The notes below the pieces were generated by a model, which saw only the letters and a program-made list of their open reading frames with translations, was not told the origin of the DNA and searched no databases. From positions 434,001 to 498,000 of the forward strand of contig NZ_ACVO01000015.1 of assembly GCF_000175615.1 (NCBI RefSeq): a DNA stretch of 64,000 bases. The letters are read 5' to 3'. Shown in pieces: positions 9,619 to 17,891 of this stretch. Every line of letters starts with the position of its first letter. Within the stretch, counting starts at the first letter, position 1. This DNA comes from Rothia mucilaginosa ATCC 25296 (GTDB lineage Bacteria > Actinomycetota > Actinomycetes > Actinomycetales > Micrococcaceae). A program made the position numbers and the translations under genes.

Positions 9619-10427
9619 CTGCGCGGACTTTTACGGTTAATGGCAGAGGACGCCTCTTCACCCCACTGCATTAGGGTGATGAGGCGTCCTCAGCCGCTGA
9701 AGAACTATAGAGGTACTTCGTGCCCTCGCACGCTCCGGGAAAGAATCGCGCCGAACGACTGCCGCTCTCGCGGCCTCACTCGCGCCGCCGGCGCCCCGTG
9801 GGGTTTGCGTGCGTCTTTACTCTCAAACACAACCTCGAAAGTAACTCTATAGATTTCTGCCATCGGTGATTGGTTGCGCGGTGCATGAATCCGGCTCGGG
9901 TCTGACATGACCGGTCAGGGTCCCGTCCAATCTGTCTCCCCACTTTATCGCTGCCACGATATCAGCGCTGGTCAGTGCGCTATGGGGAGTGTGTCCGCTG
10001 GTTTTCTCGCGGCACAGCAAAAGTATTCCAGGAGTTTTTGAAAAAATCTACAGGGTAAGTTTTTACCCTAAAATGCATTATTTTGAGCATAGTTCAAGGT
10101 GAAGTTGATGCTCTGTGGACTCTTGAAATCAAAAGTTGGTTTATGTGGGTTTGTGGCGTATTAGCACCTGGGAAATATTGTGAATAACACCTTTAGCGCA
10201 CCTTCAAGTCTCAGCCTTAATCTGAGTCATTCATGCACAAAAATGCAAAACTGGTGCTCAAAAGGTGAGGGGAAACACTTAAAGAAATTTTGTCAAAAAG
10301 GCCACTAAAGCCCCTCCACTAGCCCTTATAGGCATCATCCCGTCGGTTTGGCAGACAGTCAGTGACAGACAGTCAGGAGAGCTAGTTTCACCGGGCGCGA
10401 GTCAGCGGATATACAGCCCAGTAGATA

Positions 10428-10466
10428 CAGTTCAGCCCCGCAGTGCAGTACTGCGGGGCTGAACTG
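10428..10466. terminator. Terminator-like hairpin downstream of the phosphotransferase-like gene
   Basis: Arms cagttcagccccgcag (10428-10443) and ctgcggggctgaactg (10451-10466) pair perfectly around a 7-nt loop. On the plus strand it is followed by aaaaa, not T, and on the minus strand by tatct, so it is a strong hairpin with only a weak T-tract. Confidence 0.6.
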
Positions 10467-10553
10467 AAAAACCTATGCGGCAGGTGACACCCTGGCTGGC
10501 AACAACCTGGCGGCTACTTACCTTATGAGCTACTCGGCGGGACCGACCAATAT

Positions 10554-11555
10554 CTATTCGGCGGGGCCGACCAGCGGGCCGACCTCCTCCTGTCCGAGCA
10601 GTTCGCCGGAGGCACGCAGGTCGTCCTGAATGTCCAGGAGCATGGACACCGCGTGGGTTGCGCCGTCGCGGTCGCCAACCTCCACGGTGTGGGTGAGCCA
10701 CTGGGCGATTGCGAACTCTGCGTAGAAGTTCGCGCGTTGCGCCAGGTAGGCGTCGGGCAACTGAGGCATCTGCTGGCGGTACACCTCGATGGCCTCGTCG
10801 GTGAAGTTGATGTCCTGGCAGGAGTACAGCCACGCGAAGTCCTGCGCGGGGTCGCCCACGTGCACATCGGACCAACCGGTGACCTCCACGATGCGCGCCT
10901 CCGTAGGAGTCACGTGCAGTACGAGGTTCTCTGCGCCCATGTCGCCGTGGACCACACGCGGGCGGAACTGCCACATTGGTCCGGGGGAGAGCACAGCACG
11001 CCAGTGCGCGAGCAGGTCGGCGGGCACCTTACCTGTTGCGGCGGCACGCTCCAGCTCGGCGTTCTTGCGCAGGCGAATCTGCTCCGAAGAGTAGGAGGGC
11101 AAATCGGCTTCGTAAATAATGTCTTCGGGCATCACGTGCAGGGTCGCAATGTCCTTGGCGATGATGGACGCTAGGGAGGGGCGGTTCGCCGCAACTTCGC
11201 GGCGGCTCAGCTCGGCGAGCTGGTCCACGTCGTATATGGTGCCGGGGATGTGCGTGTACACGAACACGTTGCCGCCCGCGTAGGGTACGGTACCGGCGAC
11301 GGTGGGTACGGCGAAGGGCAGTCGTGCGCGCAGGCCGGGGCTGAACGACTGCAGGATGAGGTGTTCAGCTTCCAGGCGCATGCTGGCGTCGGGGCGGCGC
11401 GGGGCGCGCACTCGCCAGCGGCGACCGGTGGAGTCGGCGATGATTGCCGAGTCGAAGTCGTCGCTGTCTTCGCGGACCGGTTCGGCGCCGACGGGGTAAA
11501 TCCCGGGCACTCCGGCGGAGACAATGGCTGCTAGCTGAAGGGGAGATAAAGTCAC
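10554..11555 (-). CDS. Aminoglycoside/macrolide phosphotransferase-fold protein, possible pseudokinase
   Basis: 333 residues from a GTG start. The Brenner motif HGDMGAENLVL (H-x-D-x4-N) marks the APH kinase fold, followed by GDPAQDFAWL. Between them the family normally has I/V-D-W, whose Asp binds the Mg-ATP; here the sequence reads VEVTGWSDVHVGDP, with Gly in place of that Asp. Either a nearby Asp (WSD) compensates or the protein is catalytically impaired. In many actinobacteria an APH-like gene sits in the adnB-uvrD2 interval, as here, but its substrate is unknown; drug resistance should not be assumed. It is transcribed against adnB and divergently from uvrD2. Confidence 0.75.
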   Translation of the reverse strand: MTLSPLQLAAIVSAGVPGIYPVGAEPVREDSDDFDSAIIADSTGRRWRVRAPRRPDASMRLEAEHLILQSFSPGLRARLPFAVPTVAGTVPYAGGNVFVYTHIPGTIYDVDQLAELSRREVAANRPSLASIIAKDIATLHVMPEDIIYEADLPSYSSEQIRLRKNAELERAAATGKVPADLLAHWRAVLSPGPMWQFRPRVVHGDMGAENLVLHVTPTEARIVEVTGWSDVHVGDPAQDFAWLYSCQDINFTDEAIEVYRQQMPQLPDAYLAQRANFYAEFAIAQWLTHTVEVGDRDGATHAVSMLLDIQDDLRASGELLGQEEVGPLVGPAE

Positions 11556-11882
11556 GGGTTAAGGTTACCAAACCAATGTGTGCCGTTTAGTAGTTTTTGG
11601 GATCTTTATGCCAAGTGGTGAAGATACATGTGGACAAGCCTAAACGTGCTCGCCTGCGCTGCCTGTTGAGCTTCTACTTGCCCACTCCAAAAGAGGCGGG
11701 TTCCTCACGCTCTGAATGAAAGCAACAGCTAAGAAGCCACGGCGGGTCTGGAGAACACAGTCTGGGAGAATACAATGGAAGACCGGCTATCACCGCCTCA
11801 CGCGCCCGCATACACACATGCCCGTATGCCCGTGCAAGCGCATGCCGCCTGCCCGCACCGCCCGCCTTACTGATGGAGCATT
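11556..11882. promoter_or_regulatory. Divergent promoter gap between the APH-like gene and uvrD2
   Basis: 327 bp without an ORF. A TACAAT hexamer at 11771-11776 resembles a -10 box reading towards uvrD2 and would give a leader of about 100 nt; no good -35 is seen. The leader has imperfect repeats of the type atgcccgt and gcatgccg between 11810 and 11860. There is no obvious LexA-type palindrome. Confidence 0.35.
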
Positions 11883-13817
11883 ATGACCGCAACACCTCAG
11901 CAGCCTCAGCATATGATCTCCGCAGACGATATCCTCGCCGGGCTTGACCCGGATCAGCGTGCGGTCGCCACCGAGCTGGACGGCCCCATGCGCGTGCTGG
12001 CGGGTGCCGGTACCGGTAAGACTCGCGCGATTACGCACCGCATCGCCTACGGTATTGCGATTGGCCGCTACCAGGGCCCGCGCGTGCTCGCCCTGACCTT
12101 CACCCTGCGCGCGGCGGAGGAGATGCGTACCCGCCTGCATCAGCTGGGTGCGTATGGCGTGCAGGCGCGTACCTTCCACTCGGCGGCGTTGCGTCAGCTG
12201 GCGTATTTCTGGCCGCAGGTGGTGGGCGGTACGTTCCCGTCCATCGTGCAGAATAAGGCAGCGCTCATTACGGAGGCGGCGAACCGTCTGCGCATCAGTA
12301 CGGATCGTTCCCTGCTGCGTGATTTGGCGTCGCTGATTGAGTGGGCGAAGGTTCAGCTGCTCACCCCGGACACCATCATGCAGCGCCTGAGCGAGAAGCA
12401 GCTGCCCTCGGCGGTTACCCCGCAGAATATGCAGCGTATTTTCCAGGCGTATGAGGATTTGAAGGATGAGCGTAACCTCATCGACTTTGAGGACGTGCTA
12501 CTACTGACCATCGCCATGCTGGAGGAGGACGAGAAGCTCGCCGCGACCGTCCGCAACCAGTACCGCCATTTTGTGGTGGACGAGTACCAGGACGTATCCC
12601 CGCTACAGCAGCGTCTGCTGGATGTGTGGCTGGGTGGCCGCGACGATATTTGCGTGGTGGGCGACGCCTCCCAGACGATTTACTCTTTTACCGGCGCGAC
12701 CAGCCGTTACCTGCTGGATTTTGCGCGCCGGTACCGTGGCGCGCACACGGTGAAGCTGACCCGCGACTACCGTTCCCATTCGCAGGTGGTGGAGTTGGCG
12801 AACCGCCTGTTGGCGGCGCGCCGTCCGCATCCGGATTCGAGCCCGCATTCGTGGGCGCCGCCGCTGGAGCTGATGTCTCAGCGCGGCCCCGGCGTGGATG
12901 TGGAGTGGTTCGGCTATGCCGACGATGAGCAGGAGGCGGCAGGCATTGCCGAGGATATCCGCGACCTGATTGAGAAGGACGGCGTGCCGCCTTCGGAGAT
13001 TGCGGTGCTGTTCCGCACGAACGCGCAGTCGGCGGCGATTGAGTCTGCGCTGGCTGCCGCCCACATTCCGTACCAGCTGCGCGGCGCGGAGCGTTTCTTT
13101 GAGCGCCCCGAGGTCAAGCAGGCGATGCTTGCCCTGCGCGGTTCGGCGAAGTCCACGGACGGTACCGAGGACGTCACCCGCTACACCCGCGATGTGCTCG
13201 GCGGCCTCGGCTATAAGGAGGAAGGCCCCCTTTCGGGAGGCGCCACCCGCCAGAAGTGGGAGTCCCTCGCCGCCCTGGTGCATATGGTGGATATGATGGC
13301 GCAGCACCGCCAAGAGCAGCTTCAGGAGCACCGCGCGAATCCTCGCCCGGGCGTGCCCGAGCCGCTCCCTTTGACCATGCACGAGGTCGTGGCGACCCTG
13401 AACCACCGCAGCGAATTCAACGACGCACCGCAGGTCAACGGCGTAACCCTCGCCTCCCTGCACGCGGCTAAGGGCCTGGAATGGGACGCCGTGTTCCTGT
13501 GCGGCCTGAACGAGGGCCTCATGCCCATTACTTTTGCGACCACCCCGGACGAGGTGGATGAGGAGCGCCGCCTGCTGTACGTGGGCATTACGCGCGCCCG
13601 CAAGTACCTGTGGCTGACCTGGACGATGACCCGCACAGTGGGTGGTCGTGGTCAGCGTAAGCGTTCGCGTTTCCTGGACGATATTGATCCGGCGAAGCGC
13701 CGCCGCAGGGCTGAGAGCGCTGGCTCCTCGTATAGCCAGGCCCGCTCAGCACGGCCTGGTTCGATGCAGGCTCGCCGTTCGTCGAAGGGAAGAGGAGACT
13801 ATGGCTCAGCGTTTTAA
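11883..13817 (+). CDS. uvrD2: UvrD2-like SF1 3'-5' DNA helicase
   Basis: 644 residues with a full SF1A helicase set: DPDQRAVA (Q-motif), AGAGTGKT at residues 40-47, FVVDEYQDVSPLQ (motif II), VVGDASQTIYSFTGA (motif III), TRDYRSHS (motif IV), ASLHAAKGLEWDAVFL (motif V) and LLYVGITRARKYL (motif VI). Location after adnAB matches Rv3198c (UvrD2) of mycobacteria. That protein carries a tetracysteine element and a C-terminal HRDC domain; here the chain stops soon after motif VI in a short Arg/Ser-rich tail, and neither is visible. The family unwinds DNA 3'-5' in repair. Its last 17 bases overlap the next gene, so the two are likely co-translated. Confidence 0.85.
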   Translation: MTATPQQPQHMISADDILAGLDPDQRAVATELDGPMRVLAGAGTGKTRAITHRIAYGIAIGRYQGPRVLALTFTLRAAEEMRTRLHQLGAYGVQARTFHSAALRQLAYFWPQVVGGTFPSIVQNKAALITEAANRLRISTDRSLLRDLASLIEWAKVQLLTPDTIMQRLSEKQLPSAVTPQNMQRIFQAYEDLKDERNLIDFEDVLLLTIAMLEEDEKLAATVRNQYRHFVVDEYQDVSPLQQRLLDVWLGGRDDICVVGDASQTIYSFTGATSRYLLDFARRYRGAHTVKLTRDYRSHSQVVELANRLLAARRPHPDSSPHSWAPPLELMSQRGPGVDVEWFGYADDEQEAAGIAEDIRDLIEKDGVPPSEIAVLFRTNAQSAAIESALAAAHIPYQLRGAERFFERPEVKQAMLALRGSAKSTDGTEDVTRYTRDVLGGLGYKEEGPLSGGATRQKWESLAALVHMVDMMAQHRQEQLQEHRANPRPGVPEPLPLTMHEVVATLNHRSEFNDAPQVNGVTLASLHAAKGLEWDAVFLCGLNEGLMPITFATTPDEVDEERRLLYVGITRARKYLWLTWTMTRTVGGRGQRKRSRFLDDIDPAKRRRRAESAGSSYSQARSARPGSMQARRSSKGRGDYGSAF

Positions 13818-14433
13818 ACGTGAGATTCTGCCCGCCACCGAGGACCGCCCGCAGATTGAGCTGGTCCGCTCGGCGCGCCGCACCCGCACCATCAGCATGC
13901 AGCGCGACGGCGTGGACGAGCACGGCAACCCCGCCTACCGCCTGCTCATTCCCGCCGCGAGTACGAGCGAAGAGATTGACGAGCATATTGCCCGCCTGCT
14001 GCCGCGCATTCAGCGTCGTGCCGCCCGCCGCGAGCGTGCCACGCAGCTGACGGTCACGGACGAGTATCTGCACTCCCGTGCCCTGCATCTGGCGCAGAAG
14101 CACCTGCCGGAGCTGGTCGCCTCGGGCAGGCTCGAGAAGCTGTCGATTCGCTGGGTGAGCAACCAGCGTCAGCGCTGGGGCTCGGCAACCTACGCGAATA
14201 CGCAGATTCGCATCTCCTCGGAGCTACAGGGCGTACCGGAGTACGTGCTGGATTCGGTGATTCACCACGAGCTCTGCCACCTGCTGCAGCCGAATCATTC
14301 GGCGGCGTTCCGTTCTCTGGAGGCGCGCTACCCGCAGCTGCTGCGGGCGCAGGCCTACCTGGAGGGGTACGCGCTGGGGCGCTCGCGTGCTGAAGGTGAA
14401 CGGGGCGAGCACGGCGAAAACAGTGCGGACTAA
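13801..14433 (+). CDS. YgjP/DUF45-type metal-dependent hydrolase
   Basis: 210 residues. I place the start at the ATG at 13801 because ggaagaggag sits 4-5 nt upstream; it lies inside the end of uvrD2. The C-terminal half has VSNQRQRWGSAT and then VIHHELCHLLQPNHSAAF, an HExxH site with a downstream His, characteristic of the YgjP-like (M48-related, WLM-like) family. The biological substrate of the family is not settled. The translational overlap with uvrD2 suggests coordinated expression. The protein has no signal peptide and should be cytosolic. Confidence 0.82.
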   Translation: MAQRFKREILPATEDRPQIELVRSARRTRTISMQRDGVDEHGNPAYRLLIPAASTSEEIDEHIARLLPRIQRRAARRERATQLTVTDEYLHSRALHLAQKHLPELVASGRLEKLSIRWVSNQRQRWGSATYANTQIRISSELQGVPEYVLDSVIHHELCHLLQPNHSAAFRSLEARYPQLLRAQAYLEGYALGRSRAEGERGEHGENSAD

Positions 14434-14502
14434 AATCCCGCCAGCTAAAATCCAGCCGACTAAAGCGCTTCTCGAAAATCAAAGAATCAAAAACTAACCG
14501 AA

Positions 14503-14556
14503 ACACCTCGAGCGGGGGTGGCTTGTGAATGTACAAGCCACCCCCGCTCGAGGTGT
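14503..14556. terminator. Bidirectional terminator between convergent genes
   Basis: A 24-bp perfect stem: acacctcgagcgggggtggc... (14503-14526) pairs with its complement at 14533-14556 around a 6-nt loop. It separates the convergent YgjP-like and zincin-like genes. T-tracts are poor, but stem strength and position support the call. Confidence 0.75.
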
Positions 14557-14612
14557 CAGCTATTTACTTTCGCCGCTCAGCTTTACTTCACTCAGCGTTA
14601 CTTGGCTCAGCT

Positions 14613-16076
14613 TTACTTTTCTTCGGGCGCGTCGCCGAAGCCGCCGTCCAGCAGCTTCTGCAGCTCCGAGTCGAAGTCTACGTCGTCCAGGCTGATTTCG
14701 TTCATGCGCGCATCGTATGCGGTGAAGTCTTCCAGCTCGGCGGGGGTGGGCAGGGTCTCCGGGGTGTCCCAGAGGCCGTCGCGCGCCTCAATGCCGTGGG
14801 ATTCTTCGTACCAGCGCCAGAACTGCTGTGCCTCACGCACCAGGCGCGGGCGCAGTTCCAGGCCGACCAGGTTCTCGAAGACCTGCTCGCTGGGGCCGCC
14901 GTCGATGCGGCGGCGCGCCATGATTTCGGTCAGCTGCGGTGCCTTGGGCAGGTTGCGGGTCGCATCCTCGGTGACGACGGATACCCAGCCTTCGATGAGG
15001 GCGAGCAGACCCTCCAGGCGCTGTACCGCCAGTTCCTGGTCTTCGGTGCGCTGGGGGCTGAACATGCCGCCTTCGAATGCTTCCTGTACGGCGTCGGGGT
15101 TGCTCATGTCCACCTGGGATGCGGCGTCCTGCATGCGGTTCATGTCCACGCGGATGCCGCGGGCGTAGCGCGCCACGAGCTGGACCAGGTCTTCACGCAG
15201 CCAGGGGTTTGCCTTGTGCAGGCGGATCAGCGCGGATTCACGCACGGCAAGGTAGAGCAGGACCTCCTGCGGGGGCACCTCGATGCTGTCGGCGAGCTGC
15301 TGGTAGCCGTTGGGCAGCAGCGCGGAGGAGCCGGGCGCGAGGGGGAAACCCACGTCGGTGGAGGAGTACACCTCACCGGCGAGCTGCGCGAGTGCCTGAG
15401 CCATCTGCGCACCAAAAATCACGGAACCAATGTTGTTCAAGAAACCGCTGTTGAGAATCTGCGAGATCTCTTCGGGCACGTCTTCAGGTGCGCCGGGCAT
15501 GACCATGGACTGGGTGACTTCGGCTGCGACCGGCTCGACCATTTCGCGCCAGGAGTCGAAGGAATGCTCAACCCATTCGGCCTTGGACCATGCCTGCACC
15601 GGGTGGTTGTGGCGTTCAACGGTGGTTACGGCGTCCAGCCAGAGGTCGGCGAGGTTCGCTGCGTCTTCCACTGCACGCTTGAGGTTTTCGGGTACGGAGG
15701 GGTCTTCACCCATGGATGCGAGCATCTGGCGGGTCTGGTTCTTCACGTTATCCCAGTTCACGCCGCTGGGGCTGTCGGATGCGCCCGCGCCGGAGAACAT
15801 TGCCTGTACCTGCGCGAACATGCTCTGCATCATGGCGGGGTCGAAGCCCATGCCCATGTTCTTCAGGTCTTCGGGGTCGATGCTGATGCCGAAGGGGTTC
15901 TGGCCGCCTTCGCCGAAGAGCGCGCCGAAGGGGTTCTGTGCGTTGGAGGAGGCGCCCTTACCGCCCTGGCCGGTTGCCCCTGCGGAGGGGTCGAAGCCCT
16001 GCTCCTGCATCTTCTTGAGGAATTCTTCGAGGGGGTCGCGCTCGTTGGAGGCGCCGCCGGTGGGGTTCTCAGACAT
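14613..16076 (-). CDS. Zincin-like DUF2342 family protein (Rv3195-like), metal ligands apparently lost
   Basis: 487 residues starting MSENPTGG. A Gly/Met/Phe-rich N-terminus (to about residue 110) precedes a helical domain with LADLWLDAVT, VLLYLAVRESALIRLH, YARGIRVD, LLALIEGWVSVV, ARRRIDGGPSEQ and LVGLELRPR. These match the order of the actinobacterial 'zinc-dependent metalloprotease' DUF2342 family next to the YlbL gene. As I recall the family, the active helix reads REAAHxRLF and the second element EGWVD; here they are RESALIRLH and EGWVS, so probable zinc ligands are replaced. It may be a non-catalytic relative. It is divergent from ylbL, as in related genomes. Confidence 0.75.
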   Translation of the reverse strand: MSENPTGGASNERDPLEEFLKKMQEQGFDPSAGATGQGGKGASSNAQNPFGALFGEGGQNPFGISIDPEDLKNMGMGFDPAMMQSMFAQVQAMFSGAGASDSPSGVNWDNVKNQTRQMLASMGEDPSVPENLKRAVEDAANLADLWLDAVTTVERHNHPVQAWSKAEWVEHSFDSWREMVEPVAAEVTQSMVMPGAPEDVPEEISQILNSGFLNNIGSVIFGAQMAQALAQLAGEVYSSTDVGFPLAPGSSALLPNGYQQLADSIEVPPQEVLLYLAVRESALIRLHKANPWLREDLVQLVARYARGIRVDMNRMQDAASQVDMSNPDAVQEAFEGGMFSPQRTEDQELAVQRLEGLLALIEGWVSVVTEDATRNLPKAPQLTEIMARRRIDGGPSEQVFENLVGLELRPRLVREAQQFWRWYEESHGIEARDGLWDTPETLPTPAELEDFTAYDARMNEISLDDVDFDSELQKLLDGGFGDAPEEK

Positions 16077-16396
16077 GTGAAGCCTTTCGTAATCCGGGGG
16101 TGGGCGTAGCTGGCCCGCTCGCTGTCCAGCCTACCGATTTTTGCTGAGAATTTCCCGTGCCATTGCTGTGGAGGCGGGTTAATCAGCTGAGGGCTCACAA
16201 GCTTGTCTCTGGCGCCGGGGTTTGGGAGCTTTTTCGTGCCGCCGTCACCGTGCGGTGTTGACACAGCGCGGCGCGGGTCAGAGCGTGAACGCCTCCTGGT
16301 TGCTCTATTTTTAGCGGGGTGACAGTGCCCGCCTGCGTGTTGTCACAGTGCCCGCCCGCGTGTTGAAAAGCAGGTTTATCCGGTACTGTAGAAACC
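16077..16396. promoter_or_regulatory. Divergent promoter gap with a 23-bp-period tandem repeat
   Basis: The 320-bp gap between the zincin-like gene and ylbL contains acagtgcccgcctgcgtgttg (16322-16342) repeated with one mismatch at 16345-16365, immediately upstream of ylbL. The repeat lies 30-75 bp before the start codon, where it could act as an operator. No other element stands out. Confidence 0.45.
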
Positions 16397-17620
16397 ATGA
16401 CTAAGTCCACCCCTGATGCTGAGCAGCAGCCGAACGCCGCCTCCGCGAGCGTGAAGAGTAATGAGAAGGCGACCAAGCGCCGTTCGCGTTTTGCACCGCG
16501 CCGCGTGAACCTGCGTTCGGTGAGCGCTGTGGCGACGTGCGCCCTGCTGGCTGGTGCTTTTGTTCTGCCCAGTTCCTATGTGAAGGAGGGTCCCGGCCCG
16601 CTCTTTGACGTGCTCGGAACGTACCAGGAGAAGGAAGTCATTGAGGTTTCTGGCGCGCCCAGCTATAAGACGTTCGGCAAAATGAACATGACCACGGTGT
16701 CGGTTTCGGGCGGCCCGTACACGGAGCTGTCCGGTGCGGAGGCGTTCTACGGCTGGTTGGCGTTTGACGGTAACCGCAGCCTCGTGGTGCCGACCGATGC
16801 CCTGTACCCGCACGTGAGCCATGAGCAGGCAACGGCGGCGACCGGCGCGCAGATGGCTGATTCGCAGACTCAGGCGAAGGTCGCGGCGATGCGCCAGCTG
16901 AAGATGGCGGTGACCGAGAAGGTTCAGGTGCTTTCCACGGTGGAGGGTTCCCCGGCGGCAAGTGCGCTGAAGGCTGATGACCGCATCGTGAAGGTGGGGG
17001 AGAAGCAGATTGAGACCCTCACCGATGTTCCGAAGGCGGTGAACGCCTCGAACGGTTCGCCGATTGACGTGACCGTGGAACGTGACGGCACGCAGCAGAC
17101 GTTTAAACTGACCCCGGTTCGTTCCAGCGACAATAGCCGCTGGATTCTGGGCGCGGGTTTGAAGCAGAGCTATGACCTGCCGGCGCACGTGCAGTACAAC
17201 CTGGACGGTGTGGGCGGCCCGAGCGCCGGTCTGATGCTGGCGCTGGGCACGGTCGATAAGCTGAGCGAGGGTACTCTGCTCGCCGATGAGGACGCTGGAG
17301 GCGACCCGTACCGCAGCTACATTTCGGGTACCGGCACGATTGATGCTGACGGTAAGGTCGGCGCAATTGGCGGTATCAAGTACAAGATCTTGGCGACGGG
17401 CCGTTACGGTGCGCGCTATTTCTTGGCGCCGAAGGAGAACTGCGATTCGATTGTGAAGATGCAGGCGCAGGACCCCGACCTGTTTAACTACTATCACGCC
17501 GGTCAGGTGCGCGGCACGATGGTGGTTGTGCCGGTGTCGACCCTGGATGAGGCGGTGAAGACGGTGGAGGCGATTAAATCCGGCACCCCGGATGATTCCC
17601 TGCCCCGCTGCGGTTCCTAA
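16397..17620 (+). CDS. ylbL: Membrane-anchored PDZ-Lon (S16) protease, YlbL family
   Basis: 407 residues. A basic N-terminus is followed by one membrane segment at about residues 46-66 (VATCALLAGAFVLP) and the PGP motif typical of the family (EGPGPLFDVLG). A PDZ domain spans roughly 160-245 (VEGSPAASALKADDRIVKVG). The C-terminal Lon domain has the serine in GGPSAGLMLAL (S276) and the lysine in GGIKYK, the Ser-Lys dyad. The active domain should face outside. It corresponds to Rv3194c and sits next to the UPF0182 gene as in other actinobacteria. In Bacillus the YlbL-type protease acts on a membrane cell-division inhibitor; a similar quality-control role here is inference. Confidence 0.88.
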   Translation: MTKSTPDAEQQPNAASASVKSNEKATKRRSRFAPRRVNLRSVSAVATCALLAGAFVLPSSYVKEGPGPLFDVLGTYQEKEVIEVSGAPSYKTFGKMNMTTVSVSGGPYTELSGAEAFYGWLAFDGNRSLVVPTDALYPHVSHEQATAATGAQMADSQTQAKVAAMRQLKMAVTEKVQVLSTVEGSPAASALKADDRIVKVGEKQIETLTDVPKAVNASNGSPIDVTVERDGTQQTFKLTPVRSSDNSRWILGAGLKQSYDLPAHVQYNLDGVGGPSAGLMLALGTVDKLSEGTLLADEDAGGDPYRSYISGTGTIDADGKVGAIGGIKYKILATGRYGARYFLAPKENCDSIVKMQAQDPDLFNYYHAGQVRGTMVVVPVSTLDEAVKTVEAIKSGTPDDSLPRCGS

Positions 17621-17658
17621 CATAACGTTTCTCTCCGCGAGGTTCTCACCCGTATAGC

Positions 17659-17700
17659 GCAGAACAGCCCCGGTACTTTACGGTACCGGGGCTGTTCTGC
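17659..17700 (+). terminator. Terminator after ylbL
   Basis: Arms gcagaacagccccggtac (17659-17676) and gtaccggggctgttctgc (17683-17700) are perfect complements around a 6-nt loop. The downstream tract is gccctatttt. Confidence 0.75.
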
Positions 17701-17891
17701 GCCCTATTTTCTGTCCTCGTCTGCGTCTCCGTAATCCTCGCCAGCACCTCTCAGCTCAGCATTTCGCGCCCCAAAACCTCTCAGCCCGGTCATATTTCGC
17801 CCCGAGCTTCTACGAGGTTCTGCCCTTCTGCTGTACCTCTGAGATACTTAAAGGCAGTTATTTTCTCTGAACGTATGATGAGCGAGGAATT

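Larger units (their letters stand above)
9498..10553. other. Gene-free 1-kb interval with AT-rich core and several repeats
   Basis: No convincing gene lies between adnB and the phosphotransferase-like gene. After the adnB terminator there is a second long hairpin at 9646-9691 (gaggacgcctc and its complement, with ttcaccc/gggtga inside) without a T-run. From about 10020 to 10310 the sequence is clearly AT-rich. It holds a perfect inverted repeat, agggtaa-gttt-ttaccct (10052-10069). Two 11-bp direct repeats cagacagtcag (10352-10362 and 10366-10376) follow. The interval ends in the hairpin at 10428-10466. It could hold a small RNA, a recombination scar or the remnant of a lost gene. Confidence 0.5.

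Noticed and set aside
9705..9908. 67-codon minus-strand frame (MAEIYRVTFEVV...) in the gap after adnB
   Set aside because: No Shine-Dalgarno and no recognisable family; the hairpin after its stop has no T-run. Not strong enough to call.
10554..11555. Antibiotic resistance gene (APH)
   Set aside because: Fold membership alone does not indicate resistance; the motif is atypical and the gene sits in a conserved chromosomal block, not on a mobile element.
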